From positions 1,203,001 through 1,267,000 of the forward strand of contig JAKZAP010000008.1 of NCBI GenBank assembly GCA_023053575.1: a DNA stretch of 64,000 nucleotides, written 5' to 3'. Position numbers and translations under genes: made by a program. The DNA comes from Branchinecta lynchi (lineage: Eukaryota > Arthropoda > Branchiopoda > Anostraca > Branchinectidae). Positions within the stretch are counted from its first letter, which is position 1. Every line of letters starts with the position of its first letter. The notes beneath the pieces are model-generated. The model was not told where the DNA came from and did no database searches. It saw only the letters and a list, made by a program, of their open reading frames with translations. Of this stretch, positions 32,865 through 44,352 are shown piece by piece.

Positions 32865-32959
32865 CTCATGGATCCCGAACACCGCAGCTAATTCTAATAC
32901 GAATGTGAAATAATTGGTATCTTCGAAAACAATGGGACACGGCACAGTTTCAAAAGAGC
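32865..32959 (-). CDS. Candidate exon, unrecognised
   Basis: A 95-bp open stretch on the minus strand between a pyrimidine-rich acceptor (CCTTGTTTGGCAG) and a GTGTGT donor encodes 31 residues, SFETVPCPIVF..FGIHE. It resembles no domain I know. It would not connect in phase directly to 26841-27015. Short open segments between splice-like signals occur by chance, so support is weak. Confidence 0.22.
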
Positions 32960-33395
32960 CTGCCAAACAAGGAAGTGGAACCGTCAAGGACTCGATCAGA
33001 TTATTTCCTTTTTCAATGGAAAGATTTTATCGCCCAGCCCACCGCGACTCAAACAATGGACAGAAGCAAATGGATATCTTCCGACATATTCAACATGTCA
33101 CGGCCACTGATATTAAATACGAATCTCATCAGATGTGAACATGGTGTTAATGACTGTAATAGGCAACACCAACTTCTGTGGCATTCTGATTACTTACTAA
33201 CAAGAAATAGTGATCATATAAGAGAACCTATAGCTGCGTTTGTTGCACTCCGGGCTATCTTTGGTGTTTTGTCATACCGGTGTCCCGTTCTTCTCTTGTA
33301 ACGTCTTTTTGGTTCACCGGTGAGTGCAAAAACGGCCTAAATTCTGGGTTTTCCGCGAAACCAGGAAACTGCTAAGTTCTCGGTAAAGCCGAAAA

Positions 33396-33785
33396 AACGG
33401 CCTTAAACAAAAAGCCAGACAGAAAGCTTTTAAGACGTTTTTAATAAATGAACAAATTGATGTTGCTTTCGCGCAAGAAACGGACACAGACCATCTAGAG
33501 AATCTACGGCCAGATTTTCTGTTTCAAACCAATACGGAAATTGGAGGAGGAAGCGTTGCAGTAATATACAGAAAAGGTATTAATGTAAAGAACGTAAGGA
33601 CAGACGGGAAAGGCCGGATAATAGAGTGTCAAATCGATAATATTCAGTTCGTTAATGTTTACGCACCTTCTGGGTCCAGTAAGAGAAAAGAAAGAGAAGA
33701 TTTTTTCGAGGGAGAGCTGGCTCCTTTCTTAATCCATAAGGCACAGCTTATTCTGATGGGAGACTTTAACTGCGTCATAAATAAA
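33396..33785 (+). pseudogene. Tx1/L1-like LINE ORF2, endonuclease part before the insertion
   Basis: An uninterrupted 130-codon frame encodes the first part of an APE-type endonuclease: NGLK near the start, AFAQET with the catalytic Glu, GGGSVAVIYRKG, VNVYAPSG and ILMGDFNC with the catalytic Asp/Asn. It breaks off at an AAA codon where a Helentron-like element begins. The remainder resumes at about 35066, in a frame that fits. No start codon or ORF1 is visible upstream. Confidence 0.88.
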
Positions 33786-35065
33786 CAAGACCAAAGGTGT
33801 CGATGGGATCCCAAAAATCTAAGATTTGATCCAGACAACTGGGTCTTGTCTTAGCCAGATCCAGTCTTCGCCAGACTCTTTGAACATTTTTACAATTAAA
33901 ATTCAGAAACAGATTAAGGCCAAATAGCTAATCACCTGAGAAAACCAAGTTCAGATTTGGATTCAGCATGTGTGTTTACCCCTATAAGTCATATCTGTTA
34001 TGACGAAAACTTCCTGCCACTTCTGCCAATTTCCCGGTTCCGGCCGAACTCCAGAACTACTTGTCCGGCGAAAAAAGAAAGCTCAAAGACGAAATCAGGG
34101 TATCTTCTTTCCCCAGTAATGAACATCTAATCAACTTCAAATAGAAATTTAGCTTATAACAAATTTTCCGATTCCAGCCGGAATTCCGGTCGAACTATAT
34201 GTCCGGGTAAAATACGATTGTCACACAGGGACTCAGCATCTCTTCTTACCCCTAAATCGCCTATCTAATCAACTAGAAATAAAACTTTGACTTCCAACAG
34301 TTTTCCGGTTTTTTCCGGATTCCGGACGAACTACATGTCCGGGTAGAAACTTGTTTTCACATAAGTGTTCAGCATGTCTTCTTGCCCTAAATCGAACATC
34401 TAATCAGCTCCAAATTTGACAAACTTTCCGGTTTGGGCCGGATTCCGGTCGAAATACTTGTCCGTCGAGAAAATAGTTTTCACCATCTTCTTCAGCATGT
34501 CTTCCTACCCCTAAATCGAACATCTAATCAATTTCAAATAAAACTTTTACTTTCAACAAACTTTCCGGTTTGGACCGGATTCCGGGCGAAATACTTGTCC
34601 GTCGAGAAAATAATTTTGACCATCGTCTTCAGCATGTCTTCCTACCCCTAAATCGAACATCTAATCAACTTCAAATAAAACTTTTACTTTCAACAAACTT
34701 TCCGGTTTTGGCCGGATTCCGGGCGAACTACTTGTCCGTTGACAAAATGGTTTTCACTATCGTGTTCAGCATGTCTTCTTACCCCATAATCGACTATCAC
34801 ATTAGCTGTTTCAAAATATTTTGTTTGTCCCTTAATTTGAATCCCCTCCCCCACCCCTAAATGTAGAGCTACAAAGCCCATCTACGAACTTGACTGGTCC
34901 GACGACCCAACGAACCCTCACACCAAGTTTCATCAAAATATCTCATTCCCTTCGAGAGTTATCGTGCTTACAGACGGACGGACAGACGGACGGACGGACG
35001 GACGGACAGACGGACAACTTTTGCGATGTCATAGGTATCCCTCCACTTACGTTTTGGGATCCCAA
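33786..35065 (+). mobile_element. Helentron/DINE-like element inserted in a LINE, copy 6
   Basis: Starts CAAGACCAAAGGTGTCGATG, ends ACGTTTTGGGATCCCAAAA. Core units recur with periods of 137-138 bp (TTTCCGGTTTGG at about 34424, 34561 and 34699), followed by an A/T-rich block, CCCCTCCCCCACCCC and a (GGAC)n tract near 34975-35015. Because it disrupts a known coding frame, both ends are well defined: insertion is between A-rich bases with little or no target duplication. Confidence 0.8.
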
Positions 35066-37984
35066 AAAGACGCTGATTTAACGAGTGACATATCTTCCAA
35101 GGCATTACAAAGACTAGTAAAGGGTCTTGATCTACACGACGTATGGGAGGAAAGAAAGGGAACGAAAGATTACACAAGGGTAAACTGGAAAGGGAAGGGG
35201 GGAGGCTCCCGACTTGACAGAATGTATGCAGCAAAAGAACCGATGTCCATGGTGACCGAAATTCAACACCTATACACACCACTATCTGATCACTTCGCAG
35301 TGGTTCTTAGTTTTAAAGAAGGCGAACAAATAGAAAGAAGAATTACAAAAAAGACTATATGGAAAATGAATACAAATGTCCTAAAGAATGAAGAAATGCG
35401 TAAAGTTATATCAGGCCTTGTGGAAGAGATGAAATTATTACCAAATGAAGATATAGTATCGTTCTGGGAAATAACAGCGAAAAGGAAAATAACGGAAAAT
35501 GCAAAAACGATATCGAAAGATCTATATGGGATGGAGAAAAAACACTTGGAGCACCTTCACAAGGTGCTTTACGCCCTGAAACACGAAATAAACAACGGCA
35601 AGGAAGTAAATAAAGAGTTTTTTGAAGTACAGAATGAGATCAAGCAAATAAATGAAAAAATAGCAAGTGGAATCAAGGTAAGAACGAAACTTGACCAGTT
35701 AATTCAAAACGAACAGTTAACAACGACGATTATTTGTAAAGAAAAGAAGAAAATGAAAGCAGCCAGTATATCTAGGGTCAGAACAAAATCAGGAAGGTAC
35801 GTTACAGGGAAAGAAGAGATACTGCAGGAAGCCCGATCATTTTTTCAAGAGGTTTTACAGAAAGAACAGGAGGAAACGACGGAAGACGTAGAAAAGCTCG
35901 AAGATTTTCTATCGAATATTTGCATTAATAAAGTCACTAACGAGCAAAACAGAACGCTATGTAGAAACATCCAACCTGAAGAAGTATTGAATGCTATAAA
36001 TCAGACCCACAATGGGAAGTCGCCAGGACTCGACGGAATCCCTTACGAGCTATTAAAAGACCCACTTTTCAAGCCAGGTTTTGCAGTAGTCCTGAGTTCA
36101 CTATTTAACGCGGTGCTCTGCCAGAAAGGTGAGATGAACACGACAGGAGTTATAAAACTCATTCCCAAAAAAGGGGACCTAGAAAATTTAAATAACTGGA
36201 GGCCTGTAACGCTAACGCAATGCGACTACAGGCTTCTCTCTAAAGTGCTATCGAACCGACTAAAGGAAGTATTGCCAACAATCCTTAGCAAAAACCACAG
36301 AGGAGGAGTCGATAAAAGAAAAACATCGGACATCCTTAACTGCATACGTGATCTACTTCTATATCTACAAAAAAAGAAAGGGAAAAAGAACCTTCGAATG
36401 AGATTATCAGCATTTGACATACAAAAAGCGTTTGACAGAATCAGGAGAGTCCTGCTGTTCATCGTCATGGAATTCTACGGCTTTGACCACAAATTTACAG
36501 AGTGGATAAAGATATTATACACCAACCCAACTCTAGTCATAGCAATTTCGGGAGTAATCTCGGAAACATTCACAGCAGCTACAGGTCTACGGCAAGGGTG
36601 CCCTTTAAGCTTATTACTTTTCGAGCTATATTTTGACCCTCTCCTAAAATATCTAGAAAAAGAACTCAGAGGAATTAAAATGATAGACGAAACTTTGAAG
36701 GTCAAAGGTTTCGTTGATGACTTAAGCACTTTCACCGTTGACGATAGTGACCATCAAAATGCAATTCTAGGCGCTGCGAAATACTGCGAAACCTATAAGC
36801 TAAAACTGAACGGTGACAAATGTGAAGTTCTGCTTTTGACAGAGGAAGAACACAGCATCAAAGCACCGAGCTTACACGGGCTACGAATATCACAAGAAAT
36901 TAGGATACTTGGTGTCTGGTTTTCGAAAACATGGCAGAAGACGGAAGCGCAAAACTGGCAGAAAGTTACGACCAATCTAATTGCTTCAGTACAGTATGGG
37001 CAAAACCGGAAACTGACGATTTTCCAAAAATCTCAGTACATTAACCAATACTGTCTTCCGCTCGTATGGTATTTTTCCAATATATCCCAAATGACAAAAA
37101 CAACAAGGAAGAAAATAGAAAAGATCTTATATGGTTTTCTATGGCAAGGTAAGTACCCACCAAAACTTAAGATGAGCGACTCGTACCTATGCAAAGAAGA
37201 AGGCGGTTTGCAAGTCACCCACCTTCAATCCAAAGCTGAAGAGATGTTTGTAAGAGCGCTAGCCGAAGGAATCATGGGCAGAGAAAGGTCAGTGCTAATG
37301 TCATGGAAGCTGGATCCAAGAAAATGTCCTCAGCAACTCAAGAAAGGTTTTGCAAAGATAAAAGAAATTGAAGAAAAAGGTTTAATAAATTTCCAAACAA
37401 AAATAATAGCAAAGGAAGAACTGAAAATATATTATAAAGAAAGCATGGATGTACCCCAGATAAAAATCGTGACTGATGGCCAAACAACAATAGAAGAGCT
37501 TGCGATAACAGCACGGCTACTACACTCGTCTATGTTAAAGCCAAGAGTGAAAGAGCATATGCTCTATCAAATTCATAATATTCTTCCCACTGAAGAAAGG
37601 AAACACAGAATCTCGCCTACATCAACACAAGGGAGGTGCACATTTTGCGGTGAAATTGAAACAATAAGACATTTCGTGATAGAGTGCAAGGCGAAGGAGA
37701 AAACAGTGGGAGAATTAGAAACTCTTTTAAGAAAGATAAACAGATATAGCCAAGAATGGAAGATTGATAAACAGATTTTCTACAAGGATATTGTTAAAGG
37801 TAAGATAACACCTGAGAACAGGACGACAGCTTTTTTAATAGGAACATTTTGTTATTACAGTTGGAAAGGAAGAGGTAAAGAGGATAGTCTAGAAAAAATT
37901 ATGATGATGGTTAGGACAGAATGGGAGAGTTTAAAAAAAATTAAGAGTGAGAAAAGAAGAGTAGAAACATATTTTTTAGTATAA
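35066..37984 (+). pseudogene. Tx1/L1-like LINE ORF2, rest of endonuclease and reverse transcriptase
   Basis: A frame open for about 970 codons to TAA at 37982-37984. In order: the end of the endonuclease (DRMYAA, LSDHFAVV with the catalytic His), a Lys-rich coiled segment, reverse transcriptase with LIPKKGDLENLNNWRPV, AFDIQKAFDRI (first catalytic Asp near 36417), GLRQGCPLS and FVDD (near 36712-36722, in place of the usual YADD), and a C-terminal zinc-finger CTFCGE..RHFVIEC. The IPKKGD..NWRP and NRL signatures point to the L1/Tx1 group. The frame is intact apart from the insertion, so the insertion is recent relative to decay of the LINE. The first residues of the longest open frame come from the inserted element. 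Confidence 0.9.
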
Positions 37985-38520
37985 TGTAATATGAAAAAAT
38001 GGAAATGAAAACGGAAATGTGATGGTAAGAGATGAAGTTTGAAATTATTTAGTTTCTTTTTTGTTTTGTTTTGTATGGAAATATGTATAGTTTAGAGACA
38101 AACGACCTAGATTGGTGGTAAAGAAGTAAGCAATTATTTGTGTGTTTGTAGTTTTGAGAGGAATTACTGGAAAGTTTATGGTTTATAAAAAATTTAATTT
38201 TTACGAAATGCCCAACAACGCAAGGCCCAGTGATTGTGTTGAGTTGTTATGTTTTTGTTTTGATATATATATATTGTGTGTACCCAATTATATGTAAATT
38301 ACGTCATGAATTGTAAATTGTGTATTTAATGGTTGATTATTTTAAAGTGATAGTGTTATTTAGTTTTACGGACGGGAAGAGCCCCTTGCAGTCGTGGGTA
38401 TTTCGTGTTTTTTGTTTGTTTGTAATTTTCCAGTAAATTAGTTTTTATGTCTTTGAAAAATGAGTTTAAAAAAAGATTTATAAATAAATATGTCTGTGAT
38501 AAAGTAAACTAGTCAAGTTT
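37985..38520 (+). mobile_element. Probable 3' UTR of the Tx1/L1-like LINE
   Basis: A/T-rich sequence with a TATATATA tract, GACGGGAAGAGCCCCTTGCA and A-rich AATAAATATG near the end. The right border is not certain; no target duplication could be matched to the 5' side. Confidence 0.45.
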
Positions 38521-38815
38521 GTTTCCAAAAATGCATTTTGCGTTTTATAGTATAATTTAAATATTGTGTGGAGTTGGAAATGTTTTATAGTTGTTTATAG
38601 TTGGAATGATATATTTGTCCCTTTATGTCGTTTTTTCCCCTTATATGTGTGGTATGGTAAAATCTTTATGGTTTTATTTTTTTATTTTTAGTAATTTACA
38701 ATAGTTTGGTTGGGAGTAAAAAGCCGAGATCCCTAGCAGGTTCTGGTTGGTCCGCACAGGTGAGGTGTCACAATTTATTTCAAAAACGGGTTACAAGACT
38801 GGTGAGTAGTCAACG

Positions 38816-39322
38816 GTGGACGCAGAAACGCTTTATAAGAATAACCGGAGACCACCGGTGAGAACTCCCGTGACAAAGAACGCAGCTCATGTCTTTAGGC
38901 CGTGGGCCGTGCGTCAACCCGAGTATAAGCTTTCCGACGAAAGCATTTGGACCCGGGGAAACACCAGGAGGCCGTGGCTGCGACACAACTTCTTCGTCGT
39001 CCCACTTTGGAATTTGGATTACTATGATGTAAACGCGCAACACTCTATTCATAATTTCAACACAGGCGTTGACCGAGACTGGGTTGCAAAGTTGCGGAAG
39101 GAAATACGAATGGGAAGAAGATCGCTTCCCCTCATCAGATCTCCGGCATCAAAGCCGCATACTCTACATGTATATGTCCAAAACACGCCTGTGAAACTTG
39201 GGAAGAACAAGACACGTCACCCAATCAACAACGTTTGTTGTCGTGACGTTTCTAACTCTTCGTTGGGCACAAGCGATTCTTCATCTGCACAAAGAGTTAG
39301 TCATCAAGAGTATAAATGTTAA
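38816..39322 (+). other. Unrecognised 168-codon open frame
   Basis: The frame begins at GTG, not ATG, and its first in-frame ATG is far inside. Composition looks protein-like (Arg/Pro/Asn-rich, few repeats) but there is no known motif. It directly precedes a LINE C-terminal fragment and could be an older part of that element. A host exon is another possibility. Confidence 0.25.
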
Positions 39323-39691
39323 TAGTTCGATAACATTAAGTCATTATCAAGTGGTTAAAGTTTGTTTTGGAGAGGAAGTGTATTTTAAGTTTAATCTACC
39401 CAGGAAAGTTTTAAGTCGTTGGATCCAATTAAGGGCAAACTGCCTTCCAATTCAGAGCAGGCAGAAGGTTTTTGAGAGAGGTAGTATGGTAGGCTACCTG
39501 ATGGGAGGTATGCTTGCCCGCTTTGTGAGAAGGAAGAAGAAAATTTGGACCATTTCCACCGTAGATGCCTGAAGCTTTCTGATTTAAGAAAACTTGATCT
39601 AGATGGTGTAATTTTGTCACTTCCCAAAATTTTGATCAATACTAACCGTACGGCTATTACTCGAGTGGGGAGTATACAGACAAATGTTTAG
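39303..39691 (+). pseudogene. LINE ORF2 C-terminus with zinc-knuckle
   Basis: After one frameshift near 39500, the sequence reads NLPRKVLSRWIQLRANCLP, then YACPLCEKEEENLDHFHRRC and a tail to a TAG at 39689-39691. CPLC..HFHRRC is the cysteine/histidine motif found at the C-terminus of many LINE ORF2 proteins. A 3' UTR with TATATGGCCCTTGGGCTTTT and a TATC repeat (about 39771-39792) follows. The copy at 45280-45660 is from a related element. Confidence 0.75.
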
Positions 39692-40114
39692 AATTGAGAA
39701 GGAGTCTGATTGTTTAAGTTATATTCTTTTTCTTGTTTTTTGTATATGGCCCTTGGGCTTTTGAAATACACTGACCTATCTATCTATCTATACCTGCAAT
39801 CAGCTGTATAGCCCATCCACCCAAGTAATCACTGTCCCTAAACCAGCATACCGCAACAAGCTGTGTGGCGTAGCCAAACAACCAATAAGGCTACGTCTTC
39901 AAGCCCAGAGTGCGACTGTGCAGTTAGATTCTGCCCATACTTTAAAGAAAGGAGCCGACCAAAACTGGGTTGCATAAGCGTTGGACTAGAGCAGACGAAG
40001 GTTGTTTCATCAAAGAACAAAGGATCAATCCCTACATTCAGAAACCAGCTGCATGGCATACTAAACAACGTCCACCAGCACTGACACCGAAACTAGATGT
40101 GTGGGGCACCAATA

Positions 40115-40290
40115 GTGCACTGCAAAAACAAATCTTGGAGTATTGGCTACTCGGATTAATCTTGTCTCTACTGAGATAAGATTATCTCTAATTCGGATTA
40201 ATCTTATCCCAGTAGAGATAAGATTAATCCCAGAAGCAAATACTGCAGTTAACTTTAATCCTTACTTGGGAGAAACTTTTTACAGTGCAC
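40115..40290. mobile_element. MITE with GTGCACTGCAAAAA ends
   Basis: Related to 2997-3157 across its palindromic centre (TTGTCTCTACTGAGATAAGA and complement). Ends GTGCACTGCAAAAA and TTTTTACAGTGCAC are inverted repeats. Confidence 0.65.
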
Positions 40291-41901
40291 TACCAACCGA
40301 AAACGCGAAGTTTACAGGCCGCCTCAAGAAGAGCGAGAGAATGCCAACTGTTCCGGTAATTCTAGCATTACCACACAGAATCAAAGCCATGCTTCACCTT
40401 CTAAATTACCGGTATCTTGATCTTCCGCACACAGGGGTGGCCCCAAGCACTCAGGCGAGGGGGTGCGAGGCCCCTCATTTCAACGACTTCTGTGTCACAA
40501 ATATACGACTCGACCAGAGCAATAACTCAAGAGAGTAATGCGCGAACTTAGAAAAAGTGACACACAGTCAAATCGCAGCAACACTAGCTCCACTACCGGA
40601 TACGAACATCCCTACCGAAACTCAACCAATCGCAGAGCAGAATTATTTTGCTCTGACCAACTAACGAGCGCTGGCTAGAATCTACGTCCGCCACTGCACG
40701 CAGCGAACAAAGCGACGGAGGCCCATTTTTGATGCATGGGAAGGATAGGTCTACGCATTACTCTTTTTGCTCTGGACTCGATTGTACTCTTTTTGCTCTG
40801 GACTCGATTGTACCGACAAAAAGCGCTTTTGTCGATTCGCTGCAAAGCGCCCATCCCCCACCAACAAATAACCCGATGCAAAACTAACGGCAGTTCATCA
40901 GCTGAAATTACTCTTGTAACGCTAATTCGTACATATAAATCCACACATTCAGCTTTCGCTAAAGAGTGAAGGTTTCAACCCCTCTATCCAGGACAAACTA
41001 AAGTAAGCGTCACATGCGACATTTTTTAATTCGCTTTTTCCCGGCAGGATTAAACCGAATTAAACTACTTACCAGGCAAATTCTAGCTTTCAATGTGTTT
41101 CAAATCCCAAATATTCCAAGCCTAAACGCCAAATGAATGACACACGGTTCTTCTGAATAGAGAACACTACGAAATGCGCCACAGGCGAAATTTTGTGGAA
41201 ACGCTGAGGAGCAGACCTGGTTTTTGCGGTTCCCAAGAAAAGTATGAATACCTATGAAATCAAAACTCTGTCCGTCGAAAAAAGTAGTTGCCGTCCAGAA
41301 CAAAGTAGATTTATTCTGAGTTTACAGCAAAAAAAAAAAAATGTTTGTGTTAAAAGACATGCTTACTCACAATTTAAACAAATCAAGGACAACAGGTTTG
41401 CCGGTGAATCTGTTTCATGGTACATTCGTGATTCACGGACGTAACAAACTTTTTATCTTCGCCCGACAGGAGTTTATAGATTCTGACTAGAAGATCCAGA
41501 TTCGCCAACGATACTTAAGTTTTTCGGGTGTTTCACCATATTTTTACATATTTTGTTTTAGTTATGAAAGTACAGTATGTGTACCGTTATAATTGCTCAC
41601 TCGAACACAGTAGGACCATAACTGAAACAAAAGGATGATAAACTACAATGAAACTCTTTCGGCTTTCCCCGACAGAAACCCTACATCCTCTCCCCAATGC
41701 AGTATATTAAAGCACATCTCCTTGAGGTGAGTGGAGGGTTTGGAAGACGAGAGAGGACAAATTGACGTATTAGTTATTAATTATTAGTTCTTTTAGCGAA
41801 GGTTTGATTAGTTATATAATATGGTAGTAATTGTGTACTGGTTGCGCTTTTCAAGCACGTATGTGCTTTGTTTGTAACCAATCGTCAAGCCGGAATGAAG
41901 T

Positions 41902-42250
41902 TTTTGGGATCCCAAAACGTAAGTGGAGGGATACCTATGACATCGCAAAAGTTGTCCGTCCGATTAGATGTTCGATTTAGGTGTAGAAAGACACGCTGAA
42001 CATGACTATTAAAACCATTTTCTCGCCGGACAATTAGTTAGCCCGGAATCCGGCCAAATACGGAAAATTTGTTAAAAGCAAAAGTCTTATTTATAGTTGA
42101 TTAGATTCCGATTTAGAGGTAAGAAGAGATGCTGAATCCGTATATGACAATAATTTTTTTTTTACCCGGACGTATAGTTCGACCGGAATCCGGCTGAAAC
42201 CGAAAAATTTGTCATGAGCTAAAGCTTTATTTGAAGTTGTCTCTGAATCA
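41902..42250 (-). mobile_element. Helentron-like element, truncated copy
   Basis: Begins with the reversed end TTTTTGGGATCCCAAAACGTAA, then jumps from GTTGTCCGTCC directly into core repeats, so an internal deletion has removed the usual middle part. About two units remain and the other terminus is missing. Confidence 0.65.
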
Positions 42251-42458
42251 TGTCTCTGACTCGACCTAACGGGGTTATGAAACCTGGTTTAAACGACTCG
42301 GCTTGCCTTTGACTGGGACAGATTTATGACTGAAGATGGATAGTGTGAAAATTAACAACTTTTTAAAATGACTCGGATTGTCTTCGACTAGAATGAGCGG
42401 CACCCCACATCTTCGTGAGGTGAAAATAAACGACTGAGACGAGTTAGCAAAAGACAGG

Positions 42459-42474
42459 GGGGGGGGGGGGGGGT
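42459..42474. repeat. G tract
   Basis: A run of about 16 G. A C tract of about 12 lies at 42658-42671. Length may vary with assembly. Confidence 0.7.
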
Positions 42475-42777
42475 AAATCATCCGCTCTTACCCCACCCCT
42501 GTCCGCACAGTTAAGCCCCGGATACCATGATAGCTAACTTTGCCATTATTCTAATTTTTATAGCTACTTTATATATACCTACCATTACTCAACATTTCGC
42601 GGATGTTCTTTCCGCACATCTCTTGCCACCCAGCCACAGCTGTGCACCACTCTTCCTCCCCCCCCCCCCCCATCCATTTCCGGATCCACCTTGACAACAC
42701 GGATATCTGGAACCCGGAATAAAATCTGAAATGTGAACCTGGTTTTAACTGACTCTCGATGATTATAGAAAACATAC

Positions 42778-42980
42778 TCAGTAAGAGATTCCAAGCTTTT
42801 CCTTCTGGCACTAATACCTCCCCGAGGGGAAATTCTTCCTGCTCCTTTGAAGAAACTCTCCCAGTAGGTTTTTAGTCCGCCCAAGCGCACATTGTGGTCC
42901 TCTTCAACCCTATTTTGACGAAGAACTTTCGGTTTCCTAAACTGAGGGGTTTTTGATTTCACTGCGGTTCTTTCAGACAT
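42778..42980 (-). CDS. PTPN3/4-like: Candidate first coding exon of the PTPN3/4-like gene
   Basis: Minus strand: an ATG at 42980 opens 67 codons plus two bases, closed by a GTATGT donor. The two bases (GA) and the first base of exon 26841-27015 (T) make Asp, giving an in-phase join to DGGFLTS. The peptide is basic and Ser/Arg-rich (SKTPQFRKPKVLRQNRVEEDH, then SPRGGISARRKSLESLT), like a disordered linker. No FERM motif is present. If this ATG is used, the product would lack the FERM domain; alternatively the exon is internal and the frame continues upstream (open to at least 43031). Support is phase, donor and composition only. Confidence 0.48.
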
Positions 42981-43539
42981 TTTGCACTTAAACTTACAAC
43001 TCGTTCGCCAAAACACTAGACAGTAATTCACGCTATCTAGGGCACACTATAAATGCATGCAGCGTCTGCAGCAATCTCAACACGTCACTGTTTCTAGGCT
43101 TCTAAAAGCCGCGAAATTCGCCGATCTGATACGCAAACACACATTATTTTCTTCGTGAATTTTCGGTCTGATAGTAAAATCGACGAGCGCTGAGCGAGAG
43201 AATGTACTGCGAGTTACCGATAAAAATGGAAAAGATAAGATTAATCCAACCTTAGGCCAGCCAGATAGTACCTGAATAAACGACTTGGCAGGATTTCTGC
43301 TTTAAGCTAGATTACGAGAAAACACAATCAGACTCGCGTGGAGAAAGGTTTACTTTTCGGTGATACGGTATCGACCGCACGACAATTTACAGAGGAACCG
43401 AGCAAAAATGTTCATGGTAGTGCTGTTTTTGGCTGGACAAAATCAACCGTAGAAAGAAAAATAAAAAGCGGCAACCAGTTTTGTTCGTTCTGCTTCTTGC
43501 CGTGTGACAACCAGGCAAGGGGAATTTCGCTTTCGATTT

Positions 43540-43690
43540 CTCCCGGTCGAGCCGGAAGTCAAGCGACACGGACATTCGATCGAAGAAACGCGGTTTTCGT
43601 CGCCAGCCATCTTTTCGCTCCGATCGAGCAGGAAGTCAAGCGACGCGAACCTTCGATCGAAGAAACGCGATTTTCGTTACCAGGGAACGT
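43540..43690. repeat. ~75-bp tandem duplication
   Basis: GTCAAGCGAC.CG..CATTCGATCGAAGAAACGCG occurs twice, at about 43557 and 43633, each followed by TTTTCGT. It lies within open frames of 111-134 codons that I regard as incidental. Confidence 0.6.
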
Positions 43691-43840
43691 ACAAACTGGG
43701 TCGACGAGTCGAAATTTGCCTTCTATCACAACTAGGCTTTAAGGATTGGAGCCGAAAGGTGAACGGCACGGATGTCTTGATCGCCAACGGACGCAAAATC
43801 TCAGAAGGAATACCAAATCTTAATGCAGCCAGAATTTAGC

Positions 43841-43979
43841 TTGGTACCCATATATCGCGGATTCGCATTCGCCTAAGCAAAGTCGCCCGTCGCTAACCAC
43901 GCCACTTCAACTCCAAGTCAAATTTCGTTCGCGTCATTTCGCGGACAGATTCGCGTCCTTTGGACTGTATGCACCAAGC
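43841..43979. mobile_element. TTCGC-rich MITE, shorter relative of 28583-28951
   Basis: Inverted ends TTGGTACCCATAT and ATGCACCAA. The interior GATTCGCATTCGCCTAAGC and CTCCAAGTCAAAT match the 28.6 kb element. Confidence 0.5.
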
Positions 43980-43984
43980 TCTGA

Positions 43985-44352
43985 AGGACCCGTCGTGGAC
44001 ATCGCCAATGTACCTTACTTCCGTAAGGTACTTCTTAAGCCCGGGGGACCCAAATTCCATATGTAACATTCTAAGTCCGCTAACGATACCTGACTAATCT
44101 TTGCACTTCCGCGATTCACTATTTTCCATGCGCACTATGCTCCAGAAGAATGTTCGCGTATGTCGCTATTGTTGCGTAAAACCAGTTACCTGAATTTTGC
44201 CGAGTTTTTGCTGGAAGTCAATGACCTAGGAAAAGGCTAAAAACAGCCAACGCCGTAAACAATTAGTTAAAAATAGAGGCTGGTTTCACAGTATTCAAAT
44301 AGTTATGAATATTGGAACACAAACAGTAAATAATGAGAGGTGTGCTTTAAGC
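43985..44352. mobile_element. AAAGGACCC-type MITE, reversed, diverged
   Basis: Starts GAAGGACCCGTCGTG and ends with reversed TTTACTGTTTG..TATTCATAA..GTGTGCTTT sequence seen at 30.9 kb. The centre shares CCGCGATTCA.TATTTTCCAT and TAGGAAAAGGCT-type stretches with 10.2 and 31.2 kb. Confidence 0.5.

Larger units (their letters stand above)
27016..42777 (-). other. Large repeat-filled interval, possibly the first intron of the PTPN3/4-like gene
   Basis: If 42778-42980 is the preceding exon, this is a 15.8 kb intron. It holds Helentron-like copies, MITEs, tandem repeats, the split Tx1-like LINE (33.4-38.5 kb, antisense to the gene) and another LINE 3' end. No FERM-domain exon was recognised on the minus strand. 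28960-30270 and 40300-41900 contain nothing I can name. Confidence 0.55.

Noticed and set aside
5636..35064. Repeated GGGATCC (BamHI) sites as cloning or assembly junctions
   Set aside because: The sites are always embedded in the same longer palindrome and element end, with natural divergence between copies.
34964..35065. Start of the 1006-codon LINE frame at 34964
   Set aside because: These codons come from the (GGAC)n tract and the palindromic end of the inserted Helentron-like element; the LINE part begins at about 35066.
38816..39322. Host gene on the plus strand
   Set aside because: No ATG near the start, no motif and direct contact with a LINE fragment; kept only as an unrecognised frame.
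42585..43031. Full 148-codon minus-strand frame as a single gene
   Set aside because: The lower half runs through a C tract and Gly run; only the part above the GTATGT donor (42778-42980) looks like coding sequence.
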